64,000 nucleotides of DNA from Gnetum montanum (Eukaryota; Streptophyta; Gnetopsida; Gnetales; Gnetaceae), in contig MNCI01014949.1 of assembly GCA_015680685.1 (NCBI GenBank), positions 78,129-142,128 on the forward strand. Reading direction: 5' to 3'. Position numbers and translations under genes: made by a program. Positions 45,035 through 56,115 of this stretch are shown here, in pieces. The notes below the pieces were generated by a model. That model saw only the letters and a list, made by a program, of their open reading frames with translations. It searched no databases and was not told where the DNA came from. Numbering within the stretch: the first letter of the stretch is position 1; every line of letters begins with the position of its first letter.

Positions 45035-46740
45035 GCAATCACAACAAAATCAAGGATTAGTATATAAAGTGTAACATATAATGACTAAATACCTTATCTC
45101 GTCAGTGATTTTATCTAGTTGAGTTGTGATTATGATAAATTGGTTACTTGATAGTGTTAGTGGAAAGACTAATGAATGGGTTAAGTAAGAGAAGTGGTCC
45201 ATAAAATTCAGAAAAAGCTTGACACAAGGAATATTAGAAAGAGAGTATAAAAATTCACAATAATAAAAAGAAGAATTTCACTAAAAATAGTTGTGAAGAT
45301 GTGTACAATTGGATGGCATGGATGGGGTAAATAAAAAGAATTTGATTATAACAATGTCTAAGGGTCAAGAACTTAACTTAATCAAAACAAAAGATATGCA
45401 AGTGAGTCCTCCCCAAAGTAGGCACAGGCCTTTTATGTCCTTGCATAACTTCAAACCAAGGAGTCCACGAGCTCCATGGATGATTAATGATTATGAAAAG
45501 TTAAGTACAAAAACCCAAAAGTAACTTACTGAGAAACCCAACACTTCAAACTAGAACATTAAATTAAAACATGAAACTAGTAGTGAGGTGAGACATGAAA
45601 AGCATAGATGGATGATAGAGAGAATGGAATGGAGTTCCTAATTATGGTCACATGAAGTCTCTTGTGGAGTTTGTGATTAAATGACTTGGTAGCGTCCATC
45701 CTTGGTCCAAACCAAAACCAACTCTTTTAGTGACTTCGCATCAACATTCTAAGACTAGTCCATACCTTGAGACACAAGAATGCTCCTACAAAATAACCAC
45801 CATTCCAAATTGGAGAGAAAGTAGGAAGTGAGAAATAGCCTTAGTTAAAGAAGACAAGACAAGTCCCATAACCAGTGCTTGTAGCCCTTTTATTTGGTCT
45901 AAGGGGTGTGCTTTAAATTCCCATGTTTTTTTTGAATGGGAACCACATCATGTAAAGACCCATGTGTTTTCGCATTTATTTTTATCAAAGGGTATTCTTT
46001 GAATCCTCATCTCCCCCCCTTGTTGATGAGGACCACGACATGCAAAGATTTATTTGACTTCTTATTGCAGAATAACACAGAATGGTGAGAAGCTCACAAG
46101 AACACTCCCGCACACAAGAAAATAGAAAAGCACAAAGAATGTCACATGCCTTTAAAGCCACACCCTATCCAAACCTTTGATTCCTTCCTAATTCTGGAAA
46201 CTACACAAGTCACCAATTTATTAAAGTTACATTAATGAAGAAGGAACTGCATGTTTCCAAAACAAGGAAAACCATAAAGTATGTGGATGGGTGGATGATG
46301 TGGAATCACTACCTATTACATGAAAAGAAACCATGTCCCAATCATCAGTAATGATATTCAAAGTTAGAAACCAGACATTAACAATCAAATTACAAATGAA
46401 ACATACCACCATCAAGTATCACATTGTCGTTGTACCTGACACCTTATTAACAGAAAGAGTAGAGAAACACATCAAACACAAGAAGATATAAAAGAAGTAA
46501 AAGATTATGCAATAAGTATCAAATATATTAACAATGGTATAAAACAAAAACTTAGAAAAGATCAATAACCTGAAAAACAAAAAGATGTAAAACAAATATG
46601 TAAAATAAAGAATATGAAAACAAAAAGTTGGAAAACCAAAAATGTGTAAAACAAAAAAGTCAAAAGACTAAGGAGCCATGTAAAGTGTTAGTATGGATGG
46701 CCATCTCCCCCACGACTGAGTTGGAAGGGGAAGATCTAAA
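45035..46740 (-). other. Element C spacer (candidate intron)
   Basis: Non-coding. Contains the conserved block on the minus strand at 45401-45441 (CTACTTTGGGGAGGACTCACT) and, at its upstream end, CTCAGTCGTGGGGGAGATGG (46703-46722), the best preserved copy of the end-of-pol polypurine-like motif. Confidence 0.6.
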
Positions 46741-48053
46741 AGATTCAGTGCGGTTGTCCATTTGGCAAGGTGTTTATTGAGTTGGTTGGCTTGGGCTCAT
46801 GGAAAGGTTTTAGTTGTTGGATGTTAACTAACTATTTCTTGTATAGGCTACCAAGTTTATAGATAATCATGGCCTCAAATGGAAAAGTCTCATCAATGAT
46901 GTAAGGTCCTTCCCACAATGTTTGAAATTTGGTTCGTCGGGATACATGTGTAGGATTCCAATAGAGAACCTTGTCTCCTAGTTGAAACTTGACTTTTCTT
47001 ATTTTGAGATCATGGCATTTCTTGTTGAATGTTTTATGCATTTTGTTGGATGATAGGGCCATTAACCAATTTTCATCTAGCAAGTTAAGGTTCATTAATC
47101 ATTCTTTCTATGCTAGACTTAGATTCAGGTCAAGGTCATAGGCCATAGAGAGTGTATGGAGCTTAGACTGGATGGGCAGTGTTGGTAGTTTTCCATACAC
47201 AAGCTCATAGGGAGAATAACCTATGGGAATTTTCCATGTGGAGCGATAGGCCCAAAGGGAATCATTTAATTTGATGCTCCAATTCCTTTAATATTTGCTA
47301 ATAGTGCAAGTTAGAATTTCCGTAATCTCCCAATTAGTGACCTTAGCTTGACCATTGGCTTGGGGATGGTATGGTGTTATGAGTTTGTGCTCAACCCCCA
47401 AACGCTGCATAAGTTTTCAAAAATTGGCACCCATAAAATGAGTTCTATCATCAGAAATTAACGCATGAGGCACACCAAACCTATTTATGATATTTTTTTG
47501 TCAAAACTGAGTAGTAGTGGTGGATGTACACTCGGTGGGCTACTGCTTCTTCCCACTTTGTGCAATAGTCAACTGTGACTATGATATATGCCTTTCCATT
47601 TGATACAAGTGTGATCGGACCCATAAAGTCAATGCCCCAAATATCGAATGGCTTAAGAGATTGAATCCATTGCTATGGCCCCTCTATTCGAGCTGTCATT
47701 TCACCATTCCTCTGGCAATGATCACAAGCACAAACAAATTAGTGTGCATCCTTGAAGATTATTGGCCAATAATATCCTACCATGAGGAATTTTCTAGCCA
47801 TGCATCTCCTAGCATAATGGCCCCCACAAGGACCTTTGTGAGCATCTTGGAGAACACACAATTGATCCGTATCAGGGACATACCAATGTACCAGGCCATT
47901 GGGACAAAATTTGTAAAGGTTCCCATTAATTTCCATGAAGTGTTTGACTTGGTGAAGAAACTGTTGTTTCTTTCTAGTGTCTAACCCTTGTGGTAGTTCT
48001 TGCTTGAGCAAATCAGTGAGGATGGTGTCATACCATTTTGGTTCATTGGACAT
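46741..48053 (-). pseudogene. Element C integrase
   Basis: Zinc region: CGGHYARRCMARKFLMVGYYWP and CDHCQRNG, with both His and both Cys apparently kept. Core: IDFMGPI, VDYCTKW, ISDDRTHF and YHPQANGQAKVTNWEI (near 47330-47375) with Lys (AAG) at the catalytic Glu position. The C-terminal GPY/F-like module LWEGPYIIDETF lies near 46900. Stops and a frame break near 47530. Confidence 0.85.
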
Positions 48054-48095
48054 TTAAGCATTAATAACCTCTATAAGGAGAGATTTTTCAGGGAA

Positions 48096-49790
48096 CTAAT
48101 TAGATAAGGGACTTTCTTTCTCCTTGTCATCCCATATTAGTCGTGATAAGTGATCTACGACCACACTCTCCACACCTTTTTGATCTACCATTGTGAGATC
48201 AAACTTTTGCAAAATCATGAGCCATCGTATGACACGGGGGCTTACCATTGGTTTATTCATTAGAAACCAGATGGCGCTATGATCTGTATGCACGAACACT
48301 TTATAGTCAAGCACATAGTGCTTGAACTTCTCTAAGGTGAACACCACTGCCATTAACTCTTTTCCTGTGGTGGTGTACTTCAACTGTGCACCTGCAATGC
48401 TTCAACTTGCACAGTGAATGTAATATGGATGTTTTTGATCATCAATCTACGTAAGCATTTCCCCAAAAGCATAATTTGATGCATCAGTCATCACATGAAA
48501 TAATCTAGATCAATTAGGTGCTTGTAGAATTGGGGTTTCAACAAGCTTTTTCTTCAATTGCTGAAATGTTGTTTCACATGCAAGGGTCCAAATGAATGAT
48601 GCATCCTTCTTTGTTAATTCCACCAACGGCTTGGCAATTTTGGAAAAATTCTTGATGAAGTGTCGGTAGTAGCCAATATGACCCAAAAATAGTTGCACTT
48701 CTTTAATTGTTTCAAGTTGGCAAGATATTCCTTGGATGACCCTTATTTTTTTAAGGTCCACCTTGATTCTTGCTTTTGAAATACAATGCCCCAAAACTAT
48801 GCCTTCCTAGACCATAAGATGACTCTTTTGCCAATTGAGCCAAAGGTTTGTTTTGACACATCTCCTTAACACCTACTCAAGACGGTCCACGGCTTGCTCG
48901 AACATAGCTCCATAGGTAGAAAAGTCATCCATGAAGACTTCTACCCTATTGCTGATTTGTTATTGAAAAATGCTGAGAACTAATAATTGGAATGTGGTTG
49001 GGGAATTACATAGACTGAATGGCATCTGATAGTAAGCAAAAGTCCCCCAAGGACTTGTGAAAGTTATTTTTGCCTGGGCCTCTAGTGTAATTCGAATTTG
49101 GTTATAGCCACTATAACCATCTAGAAAGCTATAATAGTTATGCCCAGAAATGGTGTCTAGCACTTGGTTGACAAAAGGCAATGAAAAATGATCTTTGATA
49201 GTTGCCATGTTGAGTAGCCGAAAGTCGATGCACACTTGCCATTTGCCTTCTTTCTTGGGTACAATCATGAGTGGACTGACCCACTCACTATCTACCATAA
49301 GGTAGATGAATCCAACCTTGAGGAGTTGTTCAATCTCCTCTTTGATAATTTGCTTTAATTTGGGATTTAAACATCATTACGGTTGTCATTTTAGCTTAAC
49401 GACGGGGTTAGTGTATATTCGGTGCTGGCATATTCTTGGATATATTCCAATGAGCTTAGACTATGACCAGGCAAAGGCTACTAATCATTTTTCCACAACC
49501 TTTATCAACATTTTCTTTTGTTCTATAGTAAGCTTGGCATTAATGACAACTAGCCTTCCATTTTTCAAGAATACATACTTCATCCTAGTCGGTAGTGTCT
49601 TCAATTCAAGGGGTTCTTATCTAAAATTGTTAGGAATCTCCAACTCTTTCCAATTGACATCATCATTTACTCCTTCGCAGAGTTGGTAATGAACTTGCTC
49701 GAGTTCATCCATACTTGCAACATATTCATACGTTAGGTCCTCAGTAGGTTCCATGCACAATATATTATTGCTAGAATCAGCTGTTAGCCA
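48096..49790 (-). pseudogene. Element C reverse transcriptase and RNase H
   Basis: RT: VDSEWVSPLMIVPKK, CIDFRLLNMATIKDHF, YYSFLDGYSGYNQI (Asp kept), KITFTSPWGTFAYYQMPF, and VFMDDFSTY near 48925 (both Asp kept). Connection: KVDLKKIRVIQGIS and FLGHIGYYRHFIKNFSKIAKPL. RNase H: MTDASNYAF (Asp kept), KELMAVVFTLEKFKHYVLDYKV, HTDHSAIWFLMN (Asp kept) and VVVDHLSRL. This is the best preserved RT of the three copies, with mostly isolated stops. Confidence 0.87.
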
Positions 49791-50400
49791 CTAGGTGCCT
49801 TCTTGTTTTGTCGTTGTTACATACAAACATCTCTAGATTTTAACTTCTGGTGCACACTACTTGCATGCAGAGATAGACGTTCACATTACTGACCATAACT
49901 TCTGCACACAATGGCACCCTGAATCGTTGTATGCGATACATGGAATCCTCTTTTTCTCAATCTTTCCAAATTCATTTTCTTTTGATATCTCCAAGGAAAT
50001 ATCTCTATTGCTCATTTTAGCATCAACGGTGCTTAACCATGTCCTTCTCGTAATAATTGGGAAGTTCCCATTACAATTCTCAACCTTGATTACTAGGAAG
50101 TCGTTGGGATATGACCACCCACAAACGGTGGTTATGATGTCCTCTACTAGTCCCAATGGAACAGTGATGGATTGGTCTGCCAATTCCAGCTGGATGTTGC
50201 TCTTCTTCAAGGAAGGAAGGTTTCACATTGTGTACATCTCTTGCAAAATCATATTAACACCAGAACTAGAGTTAAGAAAAGCTTTATGAGGTTCATTCCT
50301 AGCAATTTACAAATATACTAGGGGACTCTTGGGATCAGCTAACTTTTTGGGCAGGTTACTAGCTCGAATCCAATCAGACACAGCATGGATCAGCATTACA
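49791..50400 (-). pseudogene. Element C aspartic protease and linker
   Basis: LPKKLADPKSPLVYL, then AFLNSSSGVN where E reads ALLDSGSDVN: the catalytic Asp is Asn and the Gly is Ser, both G to A. Then LELADQSITVPLGLVEDIITTVCGWSYPNDFLV and TWLSTVDAKMSNRDISLEI. Confidence 0.82.
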
Positions 50401-52880
50401 ATATGGATTCGAGGGGGATTTTGGTTTGAAGGGGACTTGGATAAAGGTGCAACAAAGGAAGGTGGAGGAGCAAGGTCACCAACCATTGATGTGTCTAAGA
50501 GCTTTAGTGGATTGTGAAGTCGAAAAAAAGGTTTTTTCTTTGTTCATGGTTCCGACCCGCTTGGTGGGTTAACCAGTTGTAGATTAACCACCCTCATAGC
50601 ATTTCTTTGTTGTGGTTGGGTAGGCAATTCACCCTACATGGATGGAGCATGTGGTAACTGTGTAGGAGATGAAGGAGTAGGTGTAGGAATAGGAGGTGCA
50701 TAAGGATAGTAGGTGGCATCCCTCCTTGGATAGGGTGATTGGTATACTTCAGGAGGGTAGTGGTGAGGTTGGTAAGTAGCAACATGACCAAAGGAGTCTT
50801 GTGGAGATGAATGTTGCTGAACATAGTAACCATAGGGATTTGGTTGCTGGTAAGGGTACTGTTGTCTTGGAGGTGGCAACGCCCACGATTATAGTTGTTT
50901 CCACTGTTAGTACAATTCATAGGGCTGCAATGGAGTTCCACTTGGATAGTACTACTGTGGTTGGTGGAACTATTAAGGATTGCCTTGTGGATAAGGAAAT
51001 CTTTTGGGTGTTTGCCTTTGTGCAAGTCATGGATGTAAGGCATACACCCCAGATTCCTGCAAGTGTTACACAGCTGGACAACATCCCTTAGGATGTTCAT
51101 ACTGATAGACATCACACCTGCCATCATCATTTGAGTCACCATCCATAGCCATTTTACCCTTACCCTTAGATATGGCACATTCAGCTTCCTTACATCTTCG
51201 GTGCTCATGCTTACCAGTTTGCTCCTTGGACTCTTCAGCAATTTTTAAGATAGTCTAAAACCTATTTTCCATGGAGTCCCATAATTGGTCAACCTTAGTT
51301 GTTATTTTAGATTGTAATTTCTGGAGTGGCAAGGTTTTCTAATTAGCCACCTCATCTCTAGTTAATTCATCCTCATTGTCACAAAATCGAATTCCCCTTT
51401 TGTAGAGAGAAGGATCCCTACTGTATTCCTCTACATTTTCTCATTTTCTTAGTTCTTCCTCCTCCTTAACAACTTGCTTAATTAACTTTTGAATCTAATG
51501 GGCACTTAACTCTATCAATCTCCCTTGGGCATAGATGCCAAGGGTTTTTCTAGTTTTAGACCACAACCCATCTATGATATGGCAAAGCTAATCAAGATGA
51601 GAGTATCCATGGCCAAGATACCTATGCAATAGAGAGTAGTATTGGCTAATAGCAGCATCCAAGGGCTCATGATTTCCTTGTTTCCACCCTTGAGTCTGCT
51701 TCCTTGGATTGGATACTCAAGAGTATGTTTGATATTTGTCATTGAACAATTCCAACATCGTACTCCACCACTTGATTGATTCTGGTTCCAATGATCGGTA
51801 TGAATTTTTTGCTTCCTTTATGAGTGTCCTTGGAAATAATTTTAGCTTCTGCCAATCATTCTCAATATTCTGCAAGGCACATGCACCTTGGAAGGCTTAG
51901 AGATGATTTTGCGAATCTACATTGTATCCTCCCTCAAACTGAGGGATGTTGTTCATGTCTAGCCTATTTATTCTGCTATCCTTTACATCCCTTATTAGAA
52001 TCCTTACAGCCTCTACAATATTCAACATGCCCTGAGTGACAAGTAGAGATTCATCAAGGCCATGGTGATGGTGCCTACGATGTTCTCCACTAGCCCTTCT
52101 TTCTTGATGATGGGTTTCTTTGGATTGCCCATGCCTCTAATTACAACTATCCTGATGGTCTCTTCTATTGTTTTGGTCCTGTTGGTCACCTCCATCATGG
52201 TTATTCCTTCTGTGACCATGATCTAAGCCAAATGAAGAAGAAGAAAAAGACGATGAAGGGGAAGAAGGAGAACTTGCTTCACGTTGACGCCTATCACCCT
52301 TCCTTCGATGCTCGCGACCACGATCACGATCGTGACCTCATTTTTCTCCCTTATCCTAACTTGCCCCTCTAGATCCATTTTTGTCGTTGGATCTGTGTTG
52401 TCCAAAACCTTGATTGTGAATTATGGATTGCACGTTCTAGTTGAGGGCTTCTTAAACAAGGTCAAAGAGAGGAGAATCACTAAAGAAGTGGTTGTCTCCA
52501 TCTAATGGGTCAATCAGAGGTGAAAAAGTGTTTGACCCCTTACCCTTAACAAGCTCATGTTGGTGCTCCAATTGACAATCCCTTAACCTTTGTGCTTCAA
52601 TGGGATGATAATCCCTTGAATCGGGATCTCACATCGCATATTCTCCATGAAGATGTTGAAGCCTGTGTCATGCAAGCATTAGCTTGAGCATTGCTAGAAC
52701 AAATTGATCAAGTGACAACATAATGTTTCCTTCCATGTCACGTCACCGCAGTAGTTCATCTTGATGCAAGATAAAGGTGAAGTCTAGTACATACTCATCG
52801 GGATGAGCATATACCACCGGGTATTGCTGAGGCACCTAGACTACCGTGGGCAGAGATGGGCTCTTGTGAGAAGAAGTCAT
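50401..52880 (-). pseudogene. Element C gag
   Basis: Start ATG at 52880-52878 (MTSSHKSP). The N-terminal domain has VVYAHPDEY and FTFILHQDE, matching F. A charged region (52100-52400), the capsid part (51450-52000), a Lys/Glu-rich coiled region, a Cys-Asp-Val..QYEHPKGCC zinc-knuckle variant near 51080-51120, and a Gln/Pro/Tyr-rich tail (50634-50879). Several frameshifts; stops frequent. Confidence 0.75.
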
Positions 52881-52916
52881 TTTATGTTAATGAACTTATA
52901 GGCAATGTGTAGTTAA

Positions 52917-52947
52917 GGTTTAATTTAATTTAATTTAATTTAATTTT
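52917..52947 (+). repeat. Short AATTT tandem repeat
   Basis: About five TTTAA units in the leader of element C, between primer site and gag start. Confidence 0.85.
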
Positions 52948-53031
52948 TATTTTCATAAGATTTAACTCTTAGGGTTTGAACAATGAGGTTACTAAGTTTC
53001 ACTCGATTTAGATAGCGCATGTAGAAGTATA

Positions 53032-53050
53032 GTCCCTGGTAACGATGCCA
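53032..53050 (-). other. Element C primer-binding site, tRNA-Asp type
   Basis: On the minus strand TGGCATCGTTACCAGGGAC, one base after the LTR end, a transition-decayed match to the remembered tRNA-Asp 3' end. Confidence 0.7.
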
Positions 53051-53051
53051 A

Positions 53052-53891
53052 TGATGAATGACGAGGTACCCCTACACCCAACCATACGAATCACAAATGT
53101 TCACGTGCGATCTAGTCGAATTCCGTAGACTATAATTACTAAGTATGCTAGAGCTAAATAGTGTGTGCATGTTGTTCATTCGCTGTCTTCCTAGTCCCAT
53201 TTGTGGAATGCACTTGTATTGTTAAGTGTGACTGAGGCGTAATATTTTTTTTATCAAATTACTCGCCTAGAACAAGAATGAAAGTAAGAGTGATTAAGTG
53301 CTACGAAACTATGGTCTATTCTAGCCTAACACAAGTAATCGTTCCCACTTCCTAGACACATCCTGAACTCTATGTAAACATTGCTTAATTGTCTCTGAGC
53401 TACCAAGTGTCACACGTATGTTCAAAGGGGTCGTGCTTGTGTATTTTAATGAATTGCTTGATTACTCAAAATTAATTACTACATGAACAACATTAATGTA
53501 AATTGCTCGAAATCACAATATGTAAATGCATAAGAAAGAAAGTCTCAAGTGCTACAAGGATGAATCAAAGAGTTCATCTTTATTGCCAACACAATGGTGT
53601 GTTCAAGTACATCAATGCTTGAATAGAGATCCATCCACACTTAGACCTCCTATTGCGAGCACTTGGAAAATATTCTAACTCTTAAATAAATAAACTGCAA
53701 GAGTTTCGCTACTTGGCTACCAAAAACTACTCTCAATTGTGCACCTAGGGGTTGTATTTATAGACTCAGGAGTAACCCTGCGATATCGAATTACGATATT
53801 GCATCTTGGGCCACGATATTGAGTACATGATATTGTGTACCTAATATTGCGGCCACCCCGATATTGAAGTGTATGAAAACACGATTTATCA
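53052..53891 (-). repeat. Element C 5' LTR
   Basis: 840 bp. Six GATATC/GATATT/AATATT sites at 53782-53865, three of them at exact 14-bp spacing (53815, 53829, 53843); minus-strand TATA box at 53756-53763. Confidence 0.9.
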
Positions 53892-53896
53892 AAACC

Positions 53897-54117
53897 TTTG
53901 TCTATTTACCTTGCACTTGGGATTAAAATATATAAAAATACCAAAAAAATTAAATATCATAAGCCTTAACTCATAGTTAACCATACACACAGATAGCACA
54001 AGTGTGAGTTAGGAAGACAATGATCATATGATTCCTTGATTCACAATTTACAACTATGGGCAAACTTAGAAACTAAGTTTGTGGAATTTGATTGGATTGC
54101 TAATACACATTTATGAT
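53897..54117 (+). repeat. Element 0 3' LTR, second part, truncated
   Basis: Continues the LTR cut at 43830. It ends abruptly within TTTATGATT, about 40 bases short of the usual GTAGGGGTACCTC..CATCA end, and joins the U3/TATA region of another LTR. Confidence 0.65.
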
Positions 54118-54873
54118 TAAAAGCCTGTATAAATGCATGTACCAATTGCATTTACGACACCTTTGGTCATACACTTAGTGAAGCTCTTATAGTTTTCTTC
54201 TATAGGACTTAGTGAAATTACCTTCTGAGTGCCCACAACATGGATTGAAGTAATTTTATGGAGTTTTATTTGAGTGGAAGATGGACTTGGATACTACTGT
54301 AGGATGGAAATAAAATCGAGATTTCTTCTCTCCATTGTAGCACTTGAATTAGCTTAAGTTTACTTTCAAGCATTTTACTTTGCATGTTTTTTATCTTTTA
54401 ATACTTAAATGTTTAATATTTTGTTCCATAGTAATGAAAGTAAGATCACTTTGAACATAATATACTATCACTTGGTAATCCTAACAATGGCTACTTGGTA
54501 TGCCCAGTAGTAAACACTTGGTAACCCAACAATGTTACTGTAAGTTCAAGATGTGTATAGAAAGTAAGAGCATATACTCTATGTTTAGGATAGTTTATTC
54601 ATTAATTAGTTAAAGTTTAATATTCCTATCACTTATTTCATTGATACTTTTAAAGATAATAAATAATAAAATCATAAATATAAATATCTTACACTTCAAT
54701 CACACTTAGTCATACAAATGAAATTAACACAAGTGATGATTAGGAAGACAATGACTAGTAACCTCATATTTGACTATTTAGGACATAGGCCACTTAGGTA
54801 GAAGGCATCTACGGAATTTGACTAGATCATATGTACATGCTTGTGATTCATATGATTAGGCGTAAGGAATACC
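54118..54873 (+). repeat. Partial LTR related to that of element 0
   Basis: Begins at AAAAGCCTGTATAAATGCATGTACC (the TATA region of the element 0 LTR family), without the upstream U3. It runs through the LTR with two TTGGTAAYCC motifs and ends GGCGTAAGGAATACCT, short of the terminal CA. Divergence from 43233-43830 is high by eye, so it is another subfamily copy. Confidence 0.6.
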
Positions 54874-55553
54874 TGTTATGTAGCATCCTTTTTCTTAGGA
54901 CCATAAGCACATGACATGTCCTCTTTGTTGGGTCATTCTTGAGCCAGCCAACTAAAGCTTTGCATAGATTCTTGTTATTCCTTTTGCAAACTTTTTATGT
55001 TTTTGAATGAAAAATATAGAGTGCTAATAATGAGGTGTTAGTCTAGTAGTATGGGTATTGGCCTAGTACCCATAGGTCACATGTTTTATTTTATTAGGTA
55101 GATTTAAGTTACAAACTTCCATAAATCTTAAGATGTATCTATGTTTCACTTATTTAAGGTTTCAACACCTCGTAAACAATATAGAGTGCCAAAAAATTTA
55201 ACCATGTTCAATATGTATCCATGTTATTGATGGTTCCGTTGGAACCTAAAATATGTTATCAAAATATTTACCCTTAAAACATATAGTCAAATTAGAATTT
55301 TATAACTTAGATCAAAAATCAAACTCATAATTTGTTAGGCAATGATAGGTGGTACTTATCATTAGCTCATTGTCTTGTTAGGTAAGAGGTTTCTAGTTTG
55401 AGTTATACTTAAAAAGCATGGTTATATTCCTCTATAATTTTTCTAAAGTTGTCTTTATCAACTTTATATCTTAGTCTATACTTATAGTCCACTCTATGTC
55501 CTTGTATGTACTTCTAAAGTCATCTTTGTGGCTATGTCTTAGTCTACACCCAT
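54874..55553. other. Unclassified flanking DNA, containing a SINE-like repeat
   Basis: AT-rich, no gene. It contains the SINE-like insert at 55025-55177 and a second tRNA-like stretch near 55365-55410 (TTAGCTCATTG then GGTTTCTAGTTTGAGT) that could be a decayed SINE head. The last five bases, CCCAT, are the left target duplication of element G. Confidence 0.4.
55025..55177 (+). mobile_element. SINE-like retroposon (alternatively a MITE)
   Basis: 153 bp between 12-bp direct repeats AATATAGAGTGC (55013-55024 and 55178-55189). TAGTCTAGTAGTATGG (55039-55054) fits a pol III A box; ACATGTTTTATTTTATTA could be a C-to-T decayed B box. GAGGTGTT (55032-55039) and AACACCTC (55164-55171) also form a short inverted repeat, so a MITE is not excluded. 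Confidence 0.5.
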
Positions 55554-56088
55554 TGTCACAGCCCCTTGAGTTGCCACAATCGTAGGCTCATGTGGAAGCG
55601 TGCGTGAGTCACAATTGATCCACACTTGGAGTGTGGAAAGACATCTGGTACTGCTAGGTGAAGCTAGGTGTGACACATGCGAGGGGACTACAACTAGGTT
55701 TGCCCAGATGTAGCGCATGCACATCTAGAGGAAGCCAGGTGCGACACATGCAAGGGGACTACAACTGGGTTCGCCTAGATGTAGTGCATGCAAAGGGGTT
55801 ACATGCATACTCTTTGGAGATGCAAGTGATGCGTTTGTAACGCCAGTCATCGGAGTTCACTGGTAAGGCCAAGTATGCTCGTGCCTATAAAAGCAAGAGG
55901 TGCTACTCACATTGGGGAACCTCCTGTGTGTGTTGTAACATATTCCTTTGAGAGTAAAGGTTGGGATTTTTCTTGTAAGAGTGTTTTTATTGAGCTTGAG
56001 CATCGCTGTGCATTCATTGCGAGTAGGTGGCTAAGTTAGTGCTATCACCTGGTGAGAAAAATTAGCCACTGCAATTCACCTAGTGATA
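55554..56088 (+). repeat. Element G 5' LTR
   Basis: 535 bp; about 10% different from the 3' LTR by eye, mostly transitions. Contains a 59-bp direct repeat (55662-55720 and 55733-55791; period 71) and TATAAAAG at 55886-55893. It ends GTGATA, where the 3' copy has GTGACA. Confidence 0.93.
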
Positions 56089-56090
56089 GT

Positions 56091-56101
56091 TGGTATTAGA
56101 G
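56091..56101 (+). other. Element G primer-binding site, initiator Met type
   Basis: TGGTATTAGAG, against the usual plant element site TGGTATCAGAG: one C to T change. Two bases separate it from the LTR. Confidence 0.8.
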
Positions 56102-56115
56102 AAAGGCTGTTCGTG

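Larger units (their letters stand above)
43831..53891 (-). mobile_element. Element C: full-coding-set Athila-like retrotransposon, antisense to the stack
   Basis: Ten kb between LTRs 43831-44682 and 53052-53891. The flanking duplication is AAACT (43826-43830) against AAACC (53892-53896). On the minus strand: primer site, gag, protease, RT, RNase H, integrase, spacer, 3' exon, polypurine tract. It lies inside the 3' LTR of element 0 in opposite orientation. Confidence 0.9.
1..54117 (+). mobile_element. Element 0: outermost Athila/Tat-type Ty3/gypsy retrotransposon, 5' end outside window
   Basis: This is the host element of the nested stack. Its own pieces are 1-1792 and 8368-8512 (gag), 31317-33062 (protease, RT), 36272-38140 (RNase H, integrase), 38141-43232 (spacer, 3' ORF, polypurine tract) and 43233-43830 plus 53897-54117 (3' LTR). 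Each break coincides with a TG..CA-bounded insertion, and the reading sense resumes after it. The 5' LTR and primer site lie upstream of the window. Lineage is assigned from the protease motif with LVDI after the active site, the RT and integrase motifs and the long region after integrase. The copy is dead: many stops, indels and lost catalytic aspartates. Confidence 0.85.

Noticed and set aside
49306-50289. Plus-strand ORFs of 127 and 142 codons
   Set aside because: They are shadows of element C RT and protease on the minus strand.
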